A stretch of 64,000 nt of DNA from JBMNCQ01 sp049366715 (lineage in GTDB: Bacteria > Bacillota > Peptococcia > Peptococcales > BICA1-8): NCBI GenBank assembly GCA_049366715.1, contig JBMNCQ010000007.1, positions 9,090-73,089 of the forward strand, in the 5' to 3' direction. Positions 8,745 through 16,677 of the stretch are shown here, one piece after another. The notes under the pieces were generated by a model. That model was not told where the DNA came from and did not search any database. It worked only from the letters and a program-made list of their open reading frames with translations. The stretch's first letter is position 1; each line of letters starts with the position of its first letter. The position numbers and the translations under genes were made by a program.

Positions 8745-9081
8745 AAGCCGTAACCAGCATAAATATTACAAATATTTTTCGCAAAACATCTGCAGAAAGG
8801 TATTCGCTCAGCCAGGCACCGATATAGGCCCCTGTGACAGATCCCACCGCAATTAAAAGACAGACCTTCCAGTCGATATTACCGTTTAAATTATGGCGGT
8901 AAACGCCCATTACGGCCGTAGGAATAATGATGGCCAGCGAAGTGCCTATGGCCTTACTCATCTCCATCCCCAGGACAAAGACCATTCCCGGAACTAAGAT
9001 TATACCGCCTCCGATCCCCAGCAGGGAACTTAATGTCCCGGCTAAAAGTCCAACGATAAGGATAATGACAGTTGTTGACAT
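8725..9081 (-). CDS. short TauE/SafE (TSUP) family membrane transporter
   Basis: 118 residues from ATG 9081, placed 6 bp after GAGGTG; a GTG at 9090 lies inside that ribosome site. Three to four hydrophobic segments. Residues 10-35 contain the L-L-G-I-G-G-G-I-I-L-V-P repeat motif typical of TSUP (sulfite/sulfoacetate/organic anion exporter) proteins, and residues 70-85 G-S-V-T-G-A-Y-I-G-A, the start of the second TSUP motif. Full-size TSUP proteins have about 250 residues in two halves; this is one half and would need to dimerise, as other half-size members are thought to do. It lies 62 bp downstream of the sensor kinase gene on the same strand, probably co-transcribed. Confidence 0.78.
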   Translation of the reverse strand: MSTTVIILIVGLLAGTLSSLLGIGGGIILVPGMVFVLGMEMSKAIGTSLAIIIPTAVMGVYRHNLNGNIDWKVCLLIAVGSVTGAYIGAWLSEYLSADVLRKIFVIFMLVTAFRMWRG

Positions 9082-9142
9082 GTATTTCACCTCTTCCTGT
9101 TCCTGAAATATTGTATTAAATAGAATTTAAAGGGCTACCGAA

Positions 9143-10720
9143 TTATAGTGGTAAATAAACATTAAATACTGTTCCATTATCATTGGAAAGCAGCTCAATC
9201 CTACCTTGCAAAGCTTCAACCCGTTTTTTTACATTCATCAATCCCAGGCCCCGGCCGGTTGTTCCTTTCGTAGAGAAGCCTTCGGAAAAAATCTTATCGC
9301 GGTTTTTAGGGTCGATCCCCCGTCCCCAGTCTTTAATCTGGACCAGAATATTTTTTTCATCCTGATGCAGGCTGATTTCAACCTTTCGTCTTGCCGAATC
9401 CAATTCTGCGACTTCTTCAAAGGCATTTTCAATAAGATTTCCGATGATGACAATCAGTGCGTTCTCATCGAAATGCTCCGGTAAATAATAAAAAGTACTG
9501 TTTTGATCGATGACAAAATCGATTTGTTTTTCTTCGGCTTCACTGGCCTTGCCAACTAACAAGGCCGAAATCGGGATATTGTTGATGTGTTCCGATAAAA
9601 AAGCAATAAAGCTTTGTTCTTTGCTGGAAATCCTGGTAATGTATTGTATCGCCTCGTCATAAGAGCCTAACTGGATCAAGCCGGAAATTACGTGGAGCTT
9701 ATTTTGGAATTCATGGGTCCTGGCTCTTAAGGAAGATACAATTCTTTTTACGCCTGTTAGCTCTTCAGCTAGTTTGTTTACTTCAGTGAGGGGGCGGAAT
9801 GTGGCAATGGCACCGACTACTTTCTGGCCGATTTTTAAAGGAATGCGGTTTGTAATAATCGTGTTGTTATTAAGGACTTGTAAATCATCGTATTCAGCCT
9901 GGCCCGTTTTCATCGTTTCAGGCAGACGGGAAGTAGGGATAACTTCTACAATGTCCCGGCCCAGAAACTCCGTATCGGGAGTAAATAAGTTTTTGGCAGC
10001 TTGATTGATTACGGTAATTTTATTATTGCTGTCGATCGCGATAATCCCTTCTTTAACAGACTGCAGCATGGTTTCCCTTTCTTTCAGCAAGGTGGCAATT
10101 TCCTGGGGCTCCATGCCAAACATGATATTTTTGATGTTATTGGCGAGGATATAGGATAAAAGGATTACTAGGGCAATACTGATGGGAATAACGTTATAAA
10201 ATATCTGATATATTTTGGCCATGTATTGTGATATCTCCGGTTGGGAAAACCCGGCCGAAACAACACCCACCTGGCGTTCGTCAAAGTCGTAAATAGGGGC
10301 AAAGGCTCTTATTGACGGGCCGGTAGCTCCGGTAGCCTTTGAAGTATAAGATGCGCCTTTTAAGGCCGGGCCTTCATCCCCTCCGTCAAATTTTTTACCC
10401 ACCAGTTCTTCGGAGGGATGGGTAAAACGCATACTGTCCATATCCATAAAGACAACGGAGGCACAATTGGTGATCCGCATTACCTGTTCCGATATTCTTT
10501 TTAATTCTACGGCGGGTTCGGGAGCGGAATAAGCATGTCTCACGTCTATACGGGCAGCAGTAAGGGCAGTTATGTTAAGGGCCTGACTTTTTATTTCGTC
10601 TTCAATATTATTCTGTAAAGAGGCCAGAAATATAGACAGGGCAATAACCAGTGTGATTAGTCCGCTGCAGAAAACTGCTAAAAAAGCTCTTGTCCTCAGG
10701 GGGATCGTTTTCCAAAACAA
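9143..10720 (-). CDS. CitA/DcuS-family sensor histidine kinase
   Basis: 525 residues. Membrane segments at about 13-33 and 172-193 enclose an extracytoplasmic sensor domain (single-Cache/PDC type, with Y-D-F-D-E-R-Q-V-G-V-V-S-A-G-F). A PAS domain starts near residue 217 (E-G-I-I-A-I-D-S-N-N-K-I). The phosphoacceptor is H336 in T-H-E-F-Q-N-K-L-H-V-I-S-G, the form typical of citrate/dicarboxylate sensors CitA/DcuS. The ATPase has the N-box (N-L-I-E-N-A-F) and G-boxes (D-W-G-R-G-I-D and G-R-G-L-G-L). It diverges from the TctC gene and pairs by context with the CitB-like regulator at 12301. The likely ligand is a di- or tricarboxylate or similar organic anion, possibly presented by the TctC protein. 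Confidence 0.92.
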   Translation of the reverse strand: MFWKTIPLRTRAFLAVFCSGLITLVIALSIFLASLQNNIEDEIKSQALNITALTAARIDVRHAYSAPEPAVELKRISEQVMRITNCASVVFMDMDSMRFTHPSEELVGKKFDGGDEGPALKGASYTSKATGATGPSIRAFAPIYDFDERQVGVVSAGFSQPEISQYMAKIYQIFYNVIPISIALVILLSYILANNIKNIMFGMEPQEIATLLKERETMLQSVKEGIIAIDSNNKITVINQAAKNLFTPDTEFLGRDIVEVIPTSRLPETMKTGQAEYDDLQVLNNNTIITNRIPLKIGQKVVGAIATFRPLTEVNKLAEELTGVKRIVSSLRARTHEFQNKLHVISGLIQLGSYDEAIQYITRISSKEQSFIAFLSEHINNIPISALLVGKASEAEEKQIDFVIDQNSTFYYLPEHFDENALIVIIGNLIENAFEEVAELDSARRKVEISLHQDEKNILVQIKDWGRGIDPKNRDKIFSEGFSTKGTTGRGLGLMNVKKRVEALQGRIELLSNDNGTVFNVYLPL

Positions 10721-10867
10721 GGCATATTCACTCCTAAGTAAAGATTATATAAATACAATACTATAAATTTAGCTAATGAAACAATGCCAATTCGCTGAAA
10801 TAAATGAAAGAATGTATAATTAACAATAAAAAATAGGATTTCATATTTTTCCTGAGAATAATAATGT

Positions 10868-10921
10868 TATAATATTGAACTAGATATTGAACTAGATAGG
10901 CTTTGTTTTATAATATTGAAC
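10868..10921 (+). promoter_or_regulatory. promoter and direct-repeat operator upstream of tctC-like gene
   Basis: A promoter-like TTGAAC (10887-10892), 16-bp spacer and TATAAT (10909-10914) point at the TctC gene. The 12-bp unit ATATTGAACTAG occurs twice in tandem (10872-10895). The 14-mer TTATAATATTGAAC occurs at 10868-10881 and again at 10908-10921, about four helical turns apart. Direct repeats of this type are plausible sites for the CitB-like regulator encoded at 12301. Confidence 0.55.
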
Positions 10922-10961
10922 CGGACAGATAATGTTTGATTAGCCAGAGGGGGGGGTTAGC

Positions 10962-12005
10962 TTGAAGCATAGTTATTGGATATATTTTTCTTTGGCTGTG
11001 ATCGTTTCGGTGGTATTAAATATAGGTGGTTGTTTTGTACAGAAACCGGAACAGCCCTCAAACGCAGAAGATATTTTTCCTGCCAAGCCTATCCAGGTAG
11101 TTGTCGGCTGGGGGCAGGGCGGAGGGTCGGATATATTTGCCCGGGCCATTACCAAGCCGGTAGCCGATAAGTTTGATATACCCATAGTTGTAAAAAATAT
11201 GCCCGGTGTATCAGCTACCTTACCGGGGGATTATCTGGTAAATCAGCCTGCCGACGGGTATACAATCTGGGCCTTGACTACTACTTATACCATTAATAAC
11301 GTACTGGACATAACACCTTATAAATTAGACCAGTTTATACCTTTGGCCCGTATCCAGCATGATACCCATGCGATTCAGGTGAGTAAAAACGGTTCTTTTA
11401 CGGATATTGACCAGGTTGTAGAATATGCCCAGGAACATCCCGGTCAATTAAAAATCGGCGGCAGCGGATCGCCGATGTATCACGGGCGGGAGGGTCCCGG
11501 CTTTGATGAAGTGGTCGTTACGCTCTTTGAAGAAGCGGCAGGAATTGACTTTGATTATGTACCTTTTGAAGATGCAGGAGAAATGCATAATGCCCTTTTA
11601 CAGGGTGATATTGATTTAATTGTTGAAGAGTTTGGGCCGACGATAAACTATATTAAAGAAGAACAAATCGTTCCTATTTTGGCTTTTTCCGATAAGAAGG
11701 TCGAAGATTTTCCCGGCTTGCCCATTTCCCTGGACAAGGGTTGGGATGTTACGCTGGGTATCTGGAGAGGATTATTTTTAAAAGCCGGTACTCCCCAGGA
11801 CCGGGTCAAAATATTAAAAGAGGCCTTTGAAGAGGCCTATGATGATCCGGGTTATAAGGAGACGGAGCGGCTGAGATACTGGAATCTGCGGTCGGAGTTT
11901 TTAGGTCCCCGGGAGTTTAAGGATTATTTAGAGGATGAACTGCAAATTTATGAGACAATACTCACCAAGTTAGGTTATATTAATAAAAAAACTGGTTCTC
12001 TTTAG
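10962..12005 (+). CDS. TctC-type (Bug family) solute-binding lipoprotein
   Basis: 347 residues from a TTG start behind AGAGGGGGGGG. Lipoprotein signal with lipobox I-G-G-C, Cys24 being the lipidated residue. The mature part begins with P-I-Q-V-V-V-G-W-G-Q-G-G-G-S-D-I-F-A-R, the ligand-binding loop of the tripartite tricarboxylate transporter binding proteins (TctC/Bug), followed by V-K-N-M-P-G, P-A-D-G-Y-T, and a C-terminal P-x-D-R-V-K-I-L-K-E-A-F-E segment. It would bind an organic acid outside the membrane. No TctA or TctB membrane subunit lies in the window, and the gene sits between a histidine kinase and a response regulator, so a sensory rather than transport role is likely (inference). 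Confidence 0.88.
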   Translation: MKHSYWIYFSLAVIVSVVLNIGGCFVQKPEQPSNAEDIFPAKPIQVVVGWGQGGGSDIFARAITKPVADKFDIPIVVKNMPGVSATLPGDYLVNQPADGYTIWALTTTYTINNVLDITPYKLDQFIPLARIQHDTHAIQVSKNGSFTDIDQVVEYAQEHPGQLKIGGSGSPMYHGREGPGFDEVVVTLFEEAAGIDFDYVPFEDAGEMHNALLQGDIDLIVEEFGPTINYIKEEQIVPILAFSDKKVEDFPGLPISLDKGWDVTLGIWRGLFLKAGTPQDRVKILKEAFEEAYDDPGYKETERLRYWNLRSEFLGPREFKDYLEDELQIYETILTKLGYINKKTGSL

Positions 12006-12019
12006 AATCAGTTTTTTTA
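11985..12019 (+). terminator. rho-independent terminator after tctC-like gene
   Basis: A 10-bp stem (AACTGGTTCT / AGAATCAGTT, one G-T pair) overlaps the end of the coding region and is followed by seven T. It has A residues on the 5' side as well. Confidence 0.8.
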
Positions 12020-12300
12020 TCTTGATTTTTAGGGGCGGCGGACGTCTATAGTTACGGCGGGATAGGTTTCTCTTTACATCTTATATAAAAGGATTATAAT
12101 ATTTAAATGCATTCAGGGAGAAACTAAAGAACGAATAAATATAAATATTTTTCACGATAGCTTCCTTTATTTTGAAGAAAATATCTTTTATTTCATAGAT
12201 TTCTCTTTTATTTTATTTTTTAATTTCTGTTTTGTTTTATTTATTTGCTAAAATATATATATATTTTAAAATATTTGAAAAATTCAAAGGGGGGAAAATC
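12020..12300. other. AT-rich spacer before the response regulator
   Basis: No gene. Strongly AT-rich from 12110 on, with runs such as ATATATATATATTTTAAAAT at 12252-12271; a promoter for the regulator is probably here, but no clear -35/-10 pair can be singled out. Confidence 0.4.
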
Positions 12301-12993
12301 TTGAATTCTGTACGGGTATTAATTGTTGAAGATGATCCAATGGTAGCCAGCATTAATAAAAAGTTAACGGAAAAAGTTCAGCCTTTTGAAGTAATTGATA
12401 TTTCTACTACGGAAGAAGAAGCAATAAAAAAAATCCAAGAACTGCTCCCCGACCTGGTTCTGTTAGATATTTTTTTAGCAAACGGCAGCGGGCTGAATCT
12501 CCTGCAAAAAATCCGCAAGCTTGATATACCAACTGATGTAATACTGGTTACCGCAGCCAAAGACAGTAAAACGATCGCTCAAACTATGCGGTACGGAGCA
12601 ATAGACTACATCATTAAGCCTTTTGATTTAGATAGATTAGAAAAATCCCTCAAGAATTATTTAAAGTTGCGTTTTTTACTGAACAAAGAGAAGGATATCA
12701 AGCAGAGTGATTTGGATAAACAGCTTAATGTCTCTATCGAGAATGAACCGGTCCGCCAGCAGGAAGAGCTTCCGAAAGGTGTTCATGCTTTGACACTTGA
12801 CCAGATCCTTGTCTTTTTGCTGAAGCAGAATCAACCTTTATCCTGTGAGGAGATTTCTGCGCAATTATCCATGTCCAAGATCACCGTCTGGAGATATTTG
12901 GAATATCTGGTAGAGCAGGACAAAATAAAGGTAGAATTGGTTTATGGTACGGTAGGAAGGCCAAGCAAGAGATATTATGTTAAAGATCAATAA
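12301..12993 (+). CDS. CitB/DcuR-family response regulator
   Basis: 230 residues from the TTG at 12301, six bases after AAGGGGGGAAA. Receiver domain: acidic pocket E-D-D near residues 9-11, phosphoacceptor D56 (L-L-D-I-F), T/S in V-T-A-A-K, and K106 (I-I-K-P-F-D). A linker of about 40 residues leads to a C-terminal winged-helix region with L-S-C-E-E-I-S-A-Q-L-S-M-S-K-I-T-V-W-R-Y-L and G-R-P-S-K-R-Y-Y, the layout of CitB-type regulators. It probably takes phosphate from the kinase encoded at 9143-10720 and controls the tctC-like gene, the dehydrogenase directly downstream, and perhaps itself. Confidence 0.9.
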   Translation: MNSVRVLIVEDDPMVASINKKLTEKVQPFEVIDISTTEEEAIKKIQELLPDLVLLDIFLANGSGLNLLQKIRKLDIPTDVILVTAAKDSKTIAQTMRYGAIDYIIKPFDLDRLEKSLKNYLKLRFLLNKEKDIKQSDLDKQLNVSIENEPVRQQEELPKGVHALTLDQILVFLLKQNQPLSCEEISAQLSMSKITVWRYLEYLVEQDKIKVELVYGTVGRPSKRYYVKDQ

Positions 12994-13006
12994 GGAGGAC
13001 AAACGA

Positions 13007-13993
13007 GTGAGCATCAAAACACGAGCGGCATTGTTAAAAGGACCATATGATATTCAGCTGATTGAAAAGGATTTGGTTTGCGGAGAAGATGAAGTAATCG
13101 TAGAAAATCACCTCATGGGTATTTGCGGTTCAGATAAAAGTTTTTACCGGGGCTTTATGCCTCCTCAGACTGCGGAATTTCGTCAAGAACCTAAATTTCC
13201 CTTTTATCTGGGGCATGAAAGTGGGGGAACCGTTGTTGAAGTCGGGGCCAAGGTCCGGGAATATAAAGTCGGAGATAAAGTCATGGCCTTCGGGTGGAAC
13301 AATAATCTTGCCCAATATTTTAAGGCTAATGTCTGGGAAGTACAGCCGGTTCCGGAAGGTCTGGACATGGATATAGCCGCCTTGGGCGAGCCTCTTGGCT
13401 GTGCAATGTATTCCGGCTTGAATTCCGGTGTGCAGTTAGGAGATACGGTAGTCGTTATGGGCGGCGGATTTGCGGGGCAAATCATTGCCCAAGTTGTGAA
13501 AAAGAAAGGTGCACGGAATGTAGTTGTTGTTGATGTCCTGGATGGCAAGCTGGCTCTGGCGCAAAAATTAGGGGCGGATCTGGTCATAAATGCTGCTAAG
13601 GCGGATCCTGTTGAAGCCGTAAAAGAGCTGACTAAGGGTAAGGGTGCCGATGTTGTTATTGAAGCGGCAGGAAGCGAGAAATCTATTAATCAGGCAACGG
13701 AAATGATTAAGCATAATGGGAAGTTTGTGTGGTATAGCTGGGTTACGACCCCTGTAAATCTTAACATCAGCCGCTGGCATGATGACGGTCTGGAATTTGT
13801 AAATACTTGTCTGGTGCATCATACCAAGTATGAGAGATATGTTTGGACGCTGGATTCTTTAAGACCCGTTGTTCAGGGACTAATCGATGTAAAGTCACTA
13901 ATTACCAATGAATTTAAGCTTGACCGGCTGCAGGAGGCTTTTGCCTTAGTTGATCAAGACGATGCTGCAATCAAGGTTATTTTGCGGCCGTAG
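13007..13993 (+). CDS. medium-chain zinc-type alcohol/polyol dehydrogenase
   Basis: 328 residues from GTG 13007, seven bases after TAAGGAGGA, which overlaps the stop of the regulator; an in-frame ATG at 12977 is inside the regulator gene. Catalytic zinc ligands C40 (G-I-C-G-S-D), H70-E71 (G-H-E-S-G-G) and E128 (G-E-P-L-G-C) are present. The NAD(P)-binding motif is G-G-G-F-A-G (about 156-161). The four-cysteine structural zinc lobe found after the GHE motif in most family members is absent: that stretch runs straight into W-N-N-N-L-A-Q-Y-F. It oxidises an alcohol or sugar-alcohol substrate. Its coupling to the regulator suggests that the ligand sensed is metabolically related. Confidence 0.85.
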   Translation: MSIKTRAALLKGPYDIQLIEKDLVCGEDEVIVENHLMGICGSDKSFYRGFMPPQTAEFRQEPKFPFYLGHESGGTVVEVGAKVREYKVGDKVMAFGWNNNLAQYFKANVWEVQPVPEGLDMDIAALGEPLGCAMYSGLNSGVQLGDTVVVMGGGFAGQIIAQVVKKKGARNVVVVDVLDGKLALAQKLGADLVINAAKADPVEAVKELTKGKGADVVIEAAGSEKSINQATEMIKHNGKFVWYSWVTTPVNLNISRWHDDGLEFVNTCLVHHTKYERYVWTLDSLRPVVQGLIDVKSLITNEFKLDRLQEAFALVDQDDAAIKVILRP

Positions 13994-14013
13994 GATGTAA
14001 ATGATCAGATGAT

Positions 14014-14044
14014 AAAGGCAGGGAGTTCCCCTGCCTTTATTGCT
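14014..14044 (+). terminator. terminator after the dehydrogenase
   Basis: Perfect 10-bp stem AAAGGCAGGG / CCCTGCCTTT with a 5-base loop, followed by ATTGCTT. The T tract is short but the stem is strong. Confidence 0.75.
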
Positions 14045-14172
14045 TAGTGCGCCGGTGGATGACGGGTGAGATTCCCGGGAAGGGAGATTCCATTCTTTAA
14101 TGGTAGCAATAAAAGTGGGTTGTATGTTAAAATATGGATTAATGAGTAGTGAACCACCGAGAGGGGAAAATC

Positions 14173-14973
14173 ATGCAAATACCTGCAGAAAGATGGTATC
14201 AGGCAATTTACAAGAGGCGTTCCAGACGGCAGTTTTCTAACAAGTCGTTGAGCGGGGAGCATTTGGATAATATCTGTGACTTTATAACGGAAAATAATAG
14301 GCGTTTTCAGGATGTCAGGACCCAAGTCGTTATGGAAGAGCCCGAGCAAGTATTTAAGGGAGTTATCGGTTCTTACGGCAAGATAAGAAATGCCCCGGCA
14401 TATCTGGCGTTTATTGGCCAGGCGGACAACCCTTATGTTCAGGAACAAATCGGTTATATGGGTGAAGCTGTGATTTTGGAAGCTACCTCTTTAGGTTTGG
14501 CTACCTGCTGGGTAGGAGGATTTTTCAAACCGGAAGTTGCTGCTTCCCAAATAGCGTTGCAGGAAAGGGAAAAAGTATTTGCCGTAACTCCGCTGGGTTA
14601 TGCTCCCCAAGACTACTCCCTCCGGGAAAAAGTTTTTTCGGGCTTAGCCCAAAGCGGTAACAGAAAGGAGCTGCTTAGTATGACAACAGGTCTGGAGCAA
14701 GAGCAGTGGCCCCTTTGGATACAAACTGCTTTAGCCTTGGCCAGACTTGCACCTTCCGCTGTCAATAGACAGCCCTGGACTTTTACAGTTGAAAAGGATG
14801 CTGTTAAGGTTAGTGTTGCCGGTTCCCAGGATACCCATGGGATATCCAAGAGACTGGATTGCGGCATTGCCATGCTTCATCTTGAAGTAGGGGCACAATA
14901 CACAGGTGTGGAGGGAGCCTGGGAACACCTGTCTTCTCCTGATGTTGCCCGTTTTAAGGTTGCAGCAAATTAA
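14173..14973 (+). CDS. nitroreductase-family protein (TM1586-like)
   Basis: 266 residues from ATG 14173, six bases after GAGGGG; a GTG at 14149 lacks such a site. N-terminal W-Y-Q-A-I-Y-K-R-R-S-R-R-Q-F is the FMN-phosphate-binding Arg cluster of nitroreductases. A-P-A-Y-L-A-F-I-G and Q-I-G-Y-M-G-E-A-V-I-L-E-A-T-S-L-G-L-A-T-C-W-V-G-G follow, and a second half with A-R-L-A-P-S-A-V-N-R-Q-P-W repeats the FMN-binding S-x-x-N-x-Q-P-W motif. This double layout fits the single-chain TM1586-type nitroreductases. Probable FMN-dependent NAD(P)H oxidoreductase; substrate unknown. Confidence 0.82.
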   Translation: MQIPAERWYQAIYKRRSRRQFSNKSLSGEHLDNICDFITENNRRFQDVRTQVVMEEPEQVFKGVIGSYGKIRNAPAYLAFIGQADNPYVQEQIGYMGEAVILEATSLGLATCWVGGFFKPEVAASQIALQEREKVFAVTPLGYAPQDYSLREKVFSGLAQSGNRKELLSMTTGLEQEQWPLWIQTALALARLAPSAVNRQPWTFTVEKDAVKVSVAGSQDTHGISKRLDCGIAMLHLEVGAQYTGVEGAWEHLSSPDVARFKVAAN

Positions 14974-15030
14974 GAAGGGAGCACTGCTGTCAGATCATGC
15001 AGACGGATCAGAGGAGGTGGAGGAAGTTTA

Positions 15031-15519
15031 ATGCAGAATATTATCATGTATACGGACGGTGCCTGTAAAGGAAACCCCGACGGGCCGGGGGGATATGGGA
15101 TAGTCTTATTGTATACCGATCAGCACAATCAAACCCATCGCAAGGAACTAGCCGGCGGTTTTCAAAATACCACCAATAACCGGATGGAAATGATGGCTGC
15201 TATTATTGGCTTAGAAGCGCTAAATAAACCTTGCCGGGTAACTCTTTATTCCGATTCCCAGTACTTGGTGAAGGCCATTAAAGAAAATTGGGTGGGCAAA
15301 TGGCAAAAGAACAACTGGCTGAGAGACCCTAAAAAAGGAATCAAAGCCAAGAATATCGATCTGTGGCAACGGCTTTTGAAAATGCTGGAAATCCACCAGG
15401 TCAATTTTTGCTGGGTAAGGGGACACAGCGGGACACCGGAAAATGAACGCTGTGACCAGCTTGCGACGGAAGCTGCTCTGACCCCTGATTTACCCGTTGA
15501 TGTTAGGGATGATGTTTAA
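15031..15519 (+). CDS. rnhA: ribonuclease HI
   Basis: 162 residues, ATG after GAGGAGGTGGAGGAAG. Cuts the RNA strand of RNA-DNA hybrids. The four catalytic acids are visible: Y-T-D-G-A-C-K-G-N-P (Asp8), N-N-R-M-E-M-M-A (Glu), L-Y-S-D-S-Q-Y (Asp) and the C-terminal W-V-R-G-H-S-G-x-P-E-N-E-R-C-D (loop His and Asp). Length matches the bacterial type I enzyme. Its last 17 bp overlap the convergent EcsC-like gene. Confidence 0.96.
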   Translation: MQNIIMYTDGACKGNPDGPGGYGIVLLYTDQHNQTHRKELAGGFQNTTNNRMEMMAAIIGLEALNKPCRVTLYSDSQYLVKAIKENWVGKWQKNNWLRDPKKGIKAKNIDLWQRLLKMLEIHQVNFCWVRGHSGTPENERCDQLATEAALTPDLPVDVRDDV

Positions 15520-16216
15520 AATATCTTAAACGGTAACAATTCCTGGCTGTCCCGGCCAGGTCGTCAATTAAACCGTAATTGGCCCATGCTCCGATTACTG
15601 CCCCGAATCCGGGGAGGATTTGGAGCATTTTCTTAAATTCCACCCTTTCTTTGTATTCCCAGTATAACTCCTGCCAGTCCAGATCCCGGCAATCCTGGCT
15701 GATCAATTCCAAATAGGTTTTTTTCCTGCTCTCATCGGCAGAAAATGCTAAGAGAAATACTTTGAGAATATACAGCCTTTCTTTTTTATCCCGGATGTCA
15801 TAACCAAAGGCCTGAGCGATTTCCTGGAGCATTTTAAGTTCCAGGGAGATAAGAGCAGGATAGTCAACGGCCAGGCTTAAGATTCCGCCCCAGCCTGTCC
15901 CTGCGCCGGTAACTGCCGCCAGTTTCTTATAGCGCTTTGCGATTATATCTACTTCCCGGTCTAACTCCGCCAGGTTTTTTTGCGAAGTCTGCTGAAGTTT
16001 GGCGGTATTAACAGGGATTAGATTTATACCGCCTAAAATTGATTTTATTCCCAGTTCCAGAGCCTTGCAGATCGTATTGTGTACTTTGGCGGGAATATAT
16101 GAATCGATTTTTTGCTGGATGTTCCGGGAAAGTTTCTCCACGAATCCTGTCCCCGCCAGCAGCTTTTTCTCCCACCTGGCCAATTCTCTTTTTACCTGAG
16201 CATCATAAGATGACAT
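15503..16216 (-). CDS. EcsC-family protein
   Basis: 237 residues. Contains the features of EcsC-domain proteins: K-V-H-N-T-I-C-K-A-L-E near residues 45-55, a glycine-rich A-V-T-G-A-G-T-G-W-G-G-I near 98-109, Y-P-A-L-I-S-L-E-L-K-M-L-Q-E-I-A-Q-A-F-G-Y-D, and a C-terminal small-residue helix (G-F-G-A-V-I-G-A-W-A-N-Y). EcsC itself is linked to the EcsAB transporter in Bacillus, but most family members stand alone as here and have no known biochemical role. The ATG follows only a weak GGGGT ribosome site. Confidence 0.75.
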   Translation of the reverse strand: MSSYDAQVKRELARWEKKLLAGTGFVEKLSRNIQQKIDSYIPAKVHNTICKALELGIKSILGGINLIPVNTAKLQQTSQKNLAELDREVDIIAKRYKKLAAVTGAGTGWGGILSLAVDYPALISLELKMLQEIAQAFGYDIRDKKERLYILKVFLLAFSADESRKKTYLELISQDCRDLDWQELYWEYKERVEFKKMLQILPGFGAVIGAWANYGLIDDLAGTARNCYRLRYFKHHP

Positions 16217-16442
16217 AATATTACCCCATATCTTTGTAGATTATTTCCTGGTAAGCCTTTGTGTTTGTTCAACCGGCGGCCGCCAGCCGCCGCCGGGAAA
16301 ATAAGCTTTTGTACACTTTCTGTGTTACACTACTAGTATACACAAAAATATTCTTTCAGTGCAGGAACATATGTTCTTGACGGAGAAATATATTAATAGG
16401 TAAAGGTAGAGTGGCCGCAGTGTAATAGCATCTGAAACTGAA

Positions 16443-16510
16443 AACTACGATAAACTATGCTCTATAAACTATAAACTATAAACGATAAACGATGAACTAT
16501 GATCCATGAT
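16443..16510. repeat. degenerate heptad tandem repeat (ATAAACT type)
   Basis: About nine units of 7 bp with consensus AACTATA/AACGATA, in register through 16506; units differ by one or two bases. Non-coding. Confidence 0.8.
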
Positions 16511-16558
16511 CTGACTTTACCGGTCACTCGTCACGAACTAAAGGGAAAAGGCGGGACT

Positions 16559-16583
16559 GTGTCAAAGAACCGTCCCCTGACAC
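16559..16583. repeat. inverted-repeat hairpin (GTGTCA...TGACAC)
   Basis: GTGTCA at 16559-16564 pairs with TGACAC at 16578-16583; the upstream GGGAC (16553-16557) can alternatively pair with GTCCC (16572-16576). The core AAAGAACCGTCCCC resembles mobile REP-like hairpins I recall from clostridial genomes; that resemblance is from memory. Confidence 0.5.
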
Positions 16584-16584
16584 T

Positions 16585-16658
16585 TATCTGAGAACTGAGA
16601 ACTGAGAACTGATATCTGAGAACTACGATAAACGATAAACCATAAACTATAAACTTAA
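16585..16658. repeat. degenerate heptad tandem repeat (GAGAACT then ATAAACT)
   Basis: Ten or so 7-bp units: AACTGAG units pass into ATAAACG/ATAAACT units without losing the 7-bp register. Ends about 20 bp before the addB start. Confidence 0.8.
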
Positions 16659-16677
16659 CTACGCCGAGGTGAAAAAA

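Larger units (their letters stand above)
16217..16677. other. 461-bp spacer with promoters, heptad repeats and a hairpin
   Basis: No gene. The left part (16310-16345) has TTGTACAC and ACTAGTATACAC elements with partial dyad symmetry, likely promoter/operator for the divergent EcsC-like gene or addB. The rest is taken up by two blocks of degenerate 7-bp repeats and an inverted repeat (entered separately). Confidence 0.6.
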
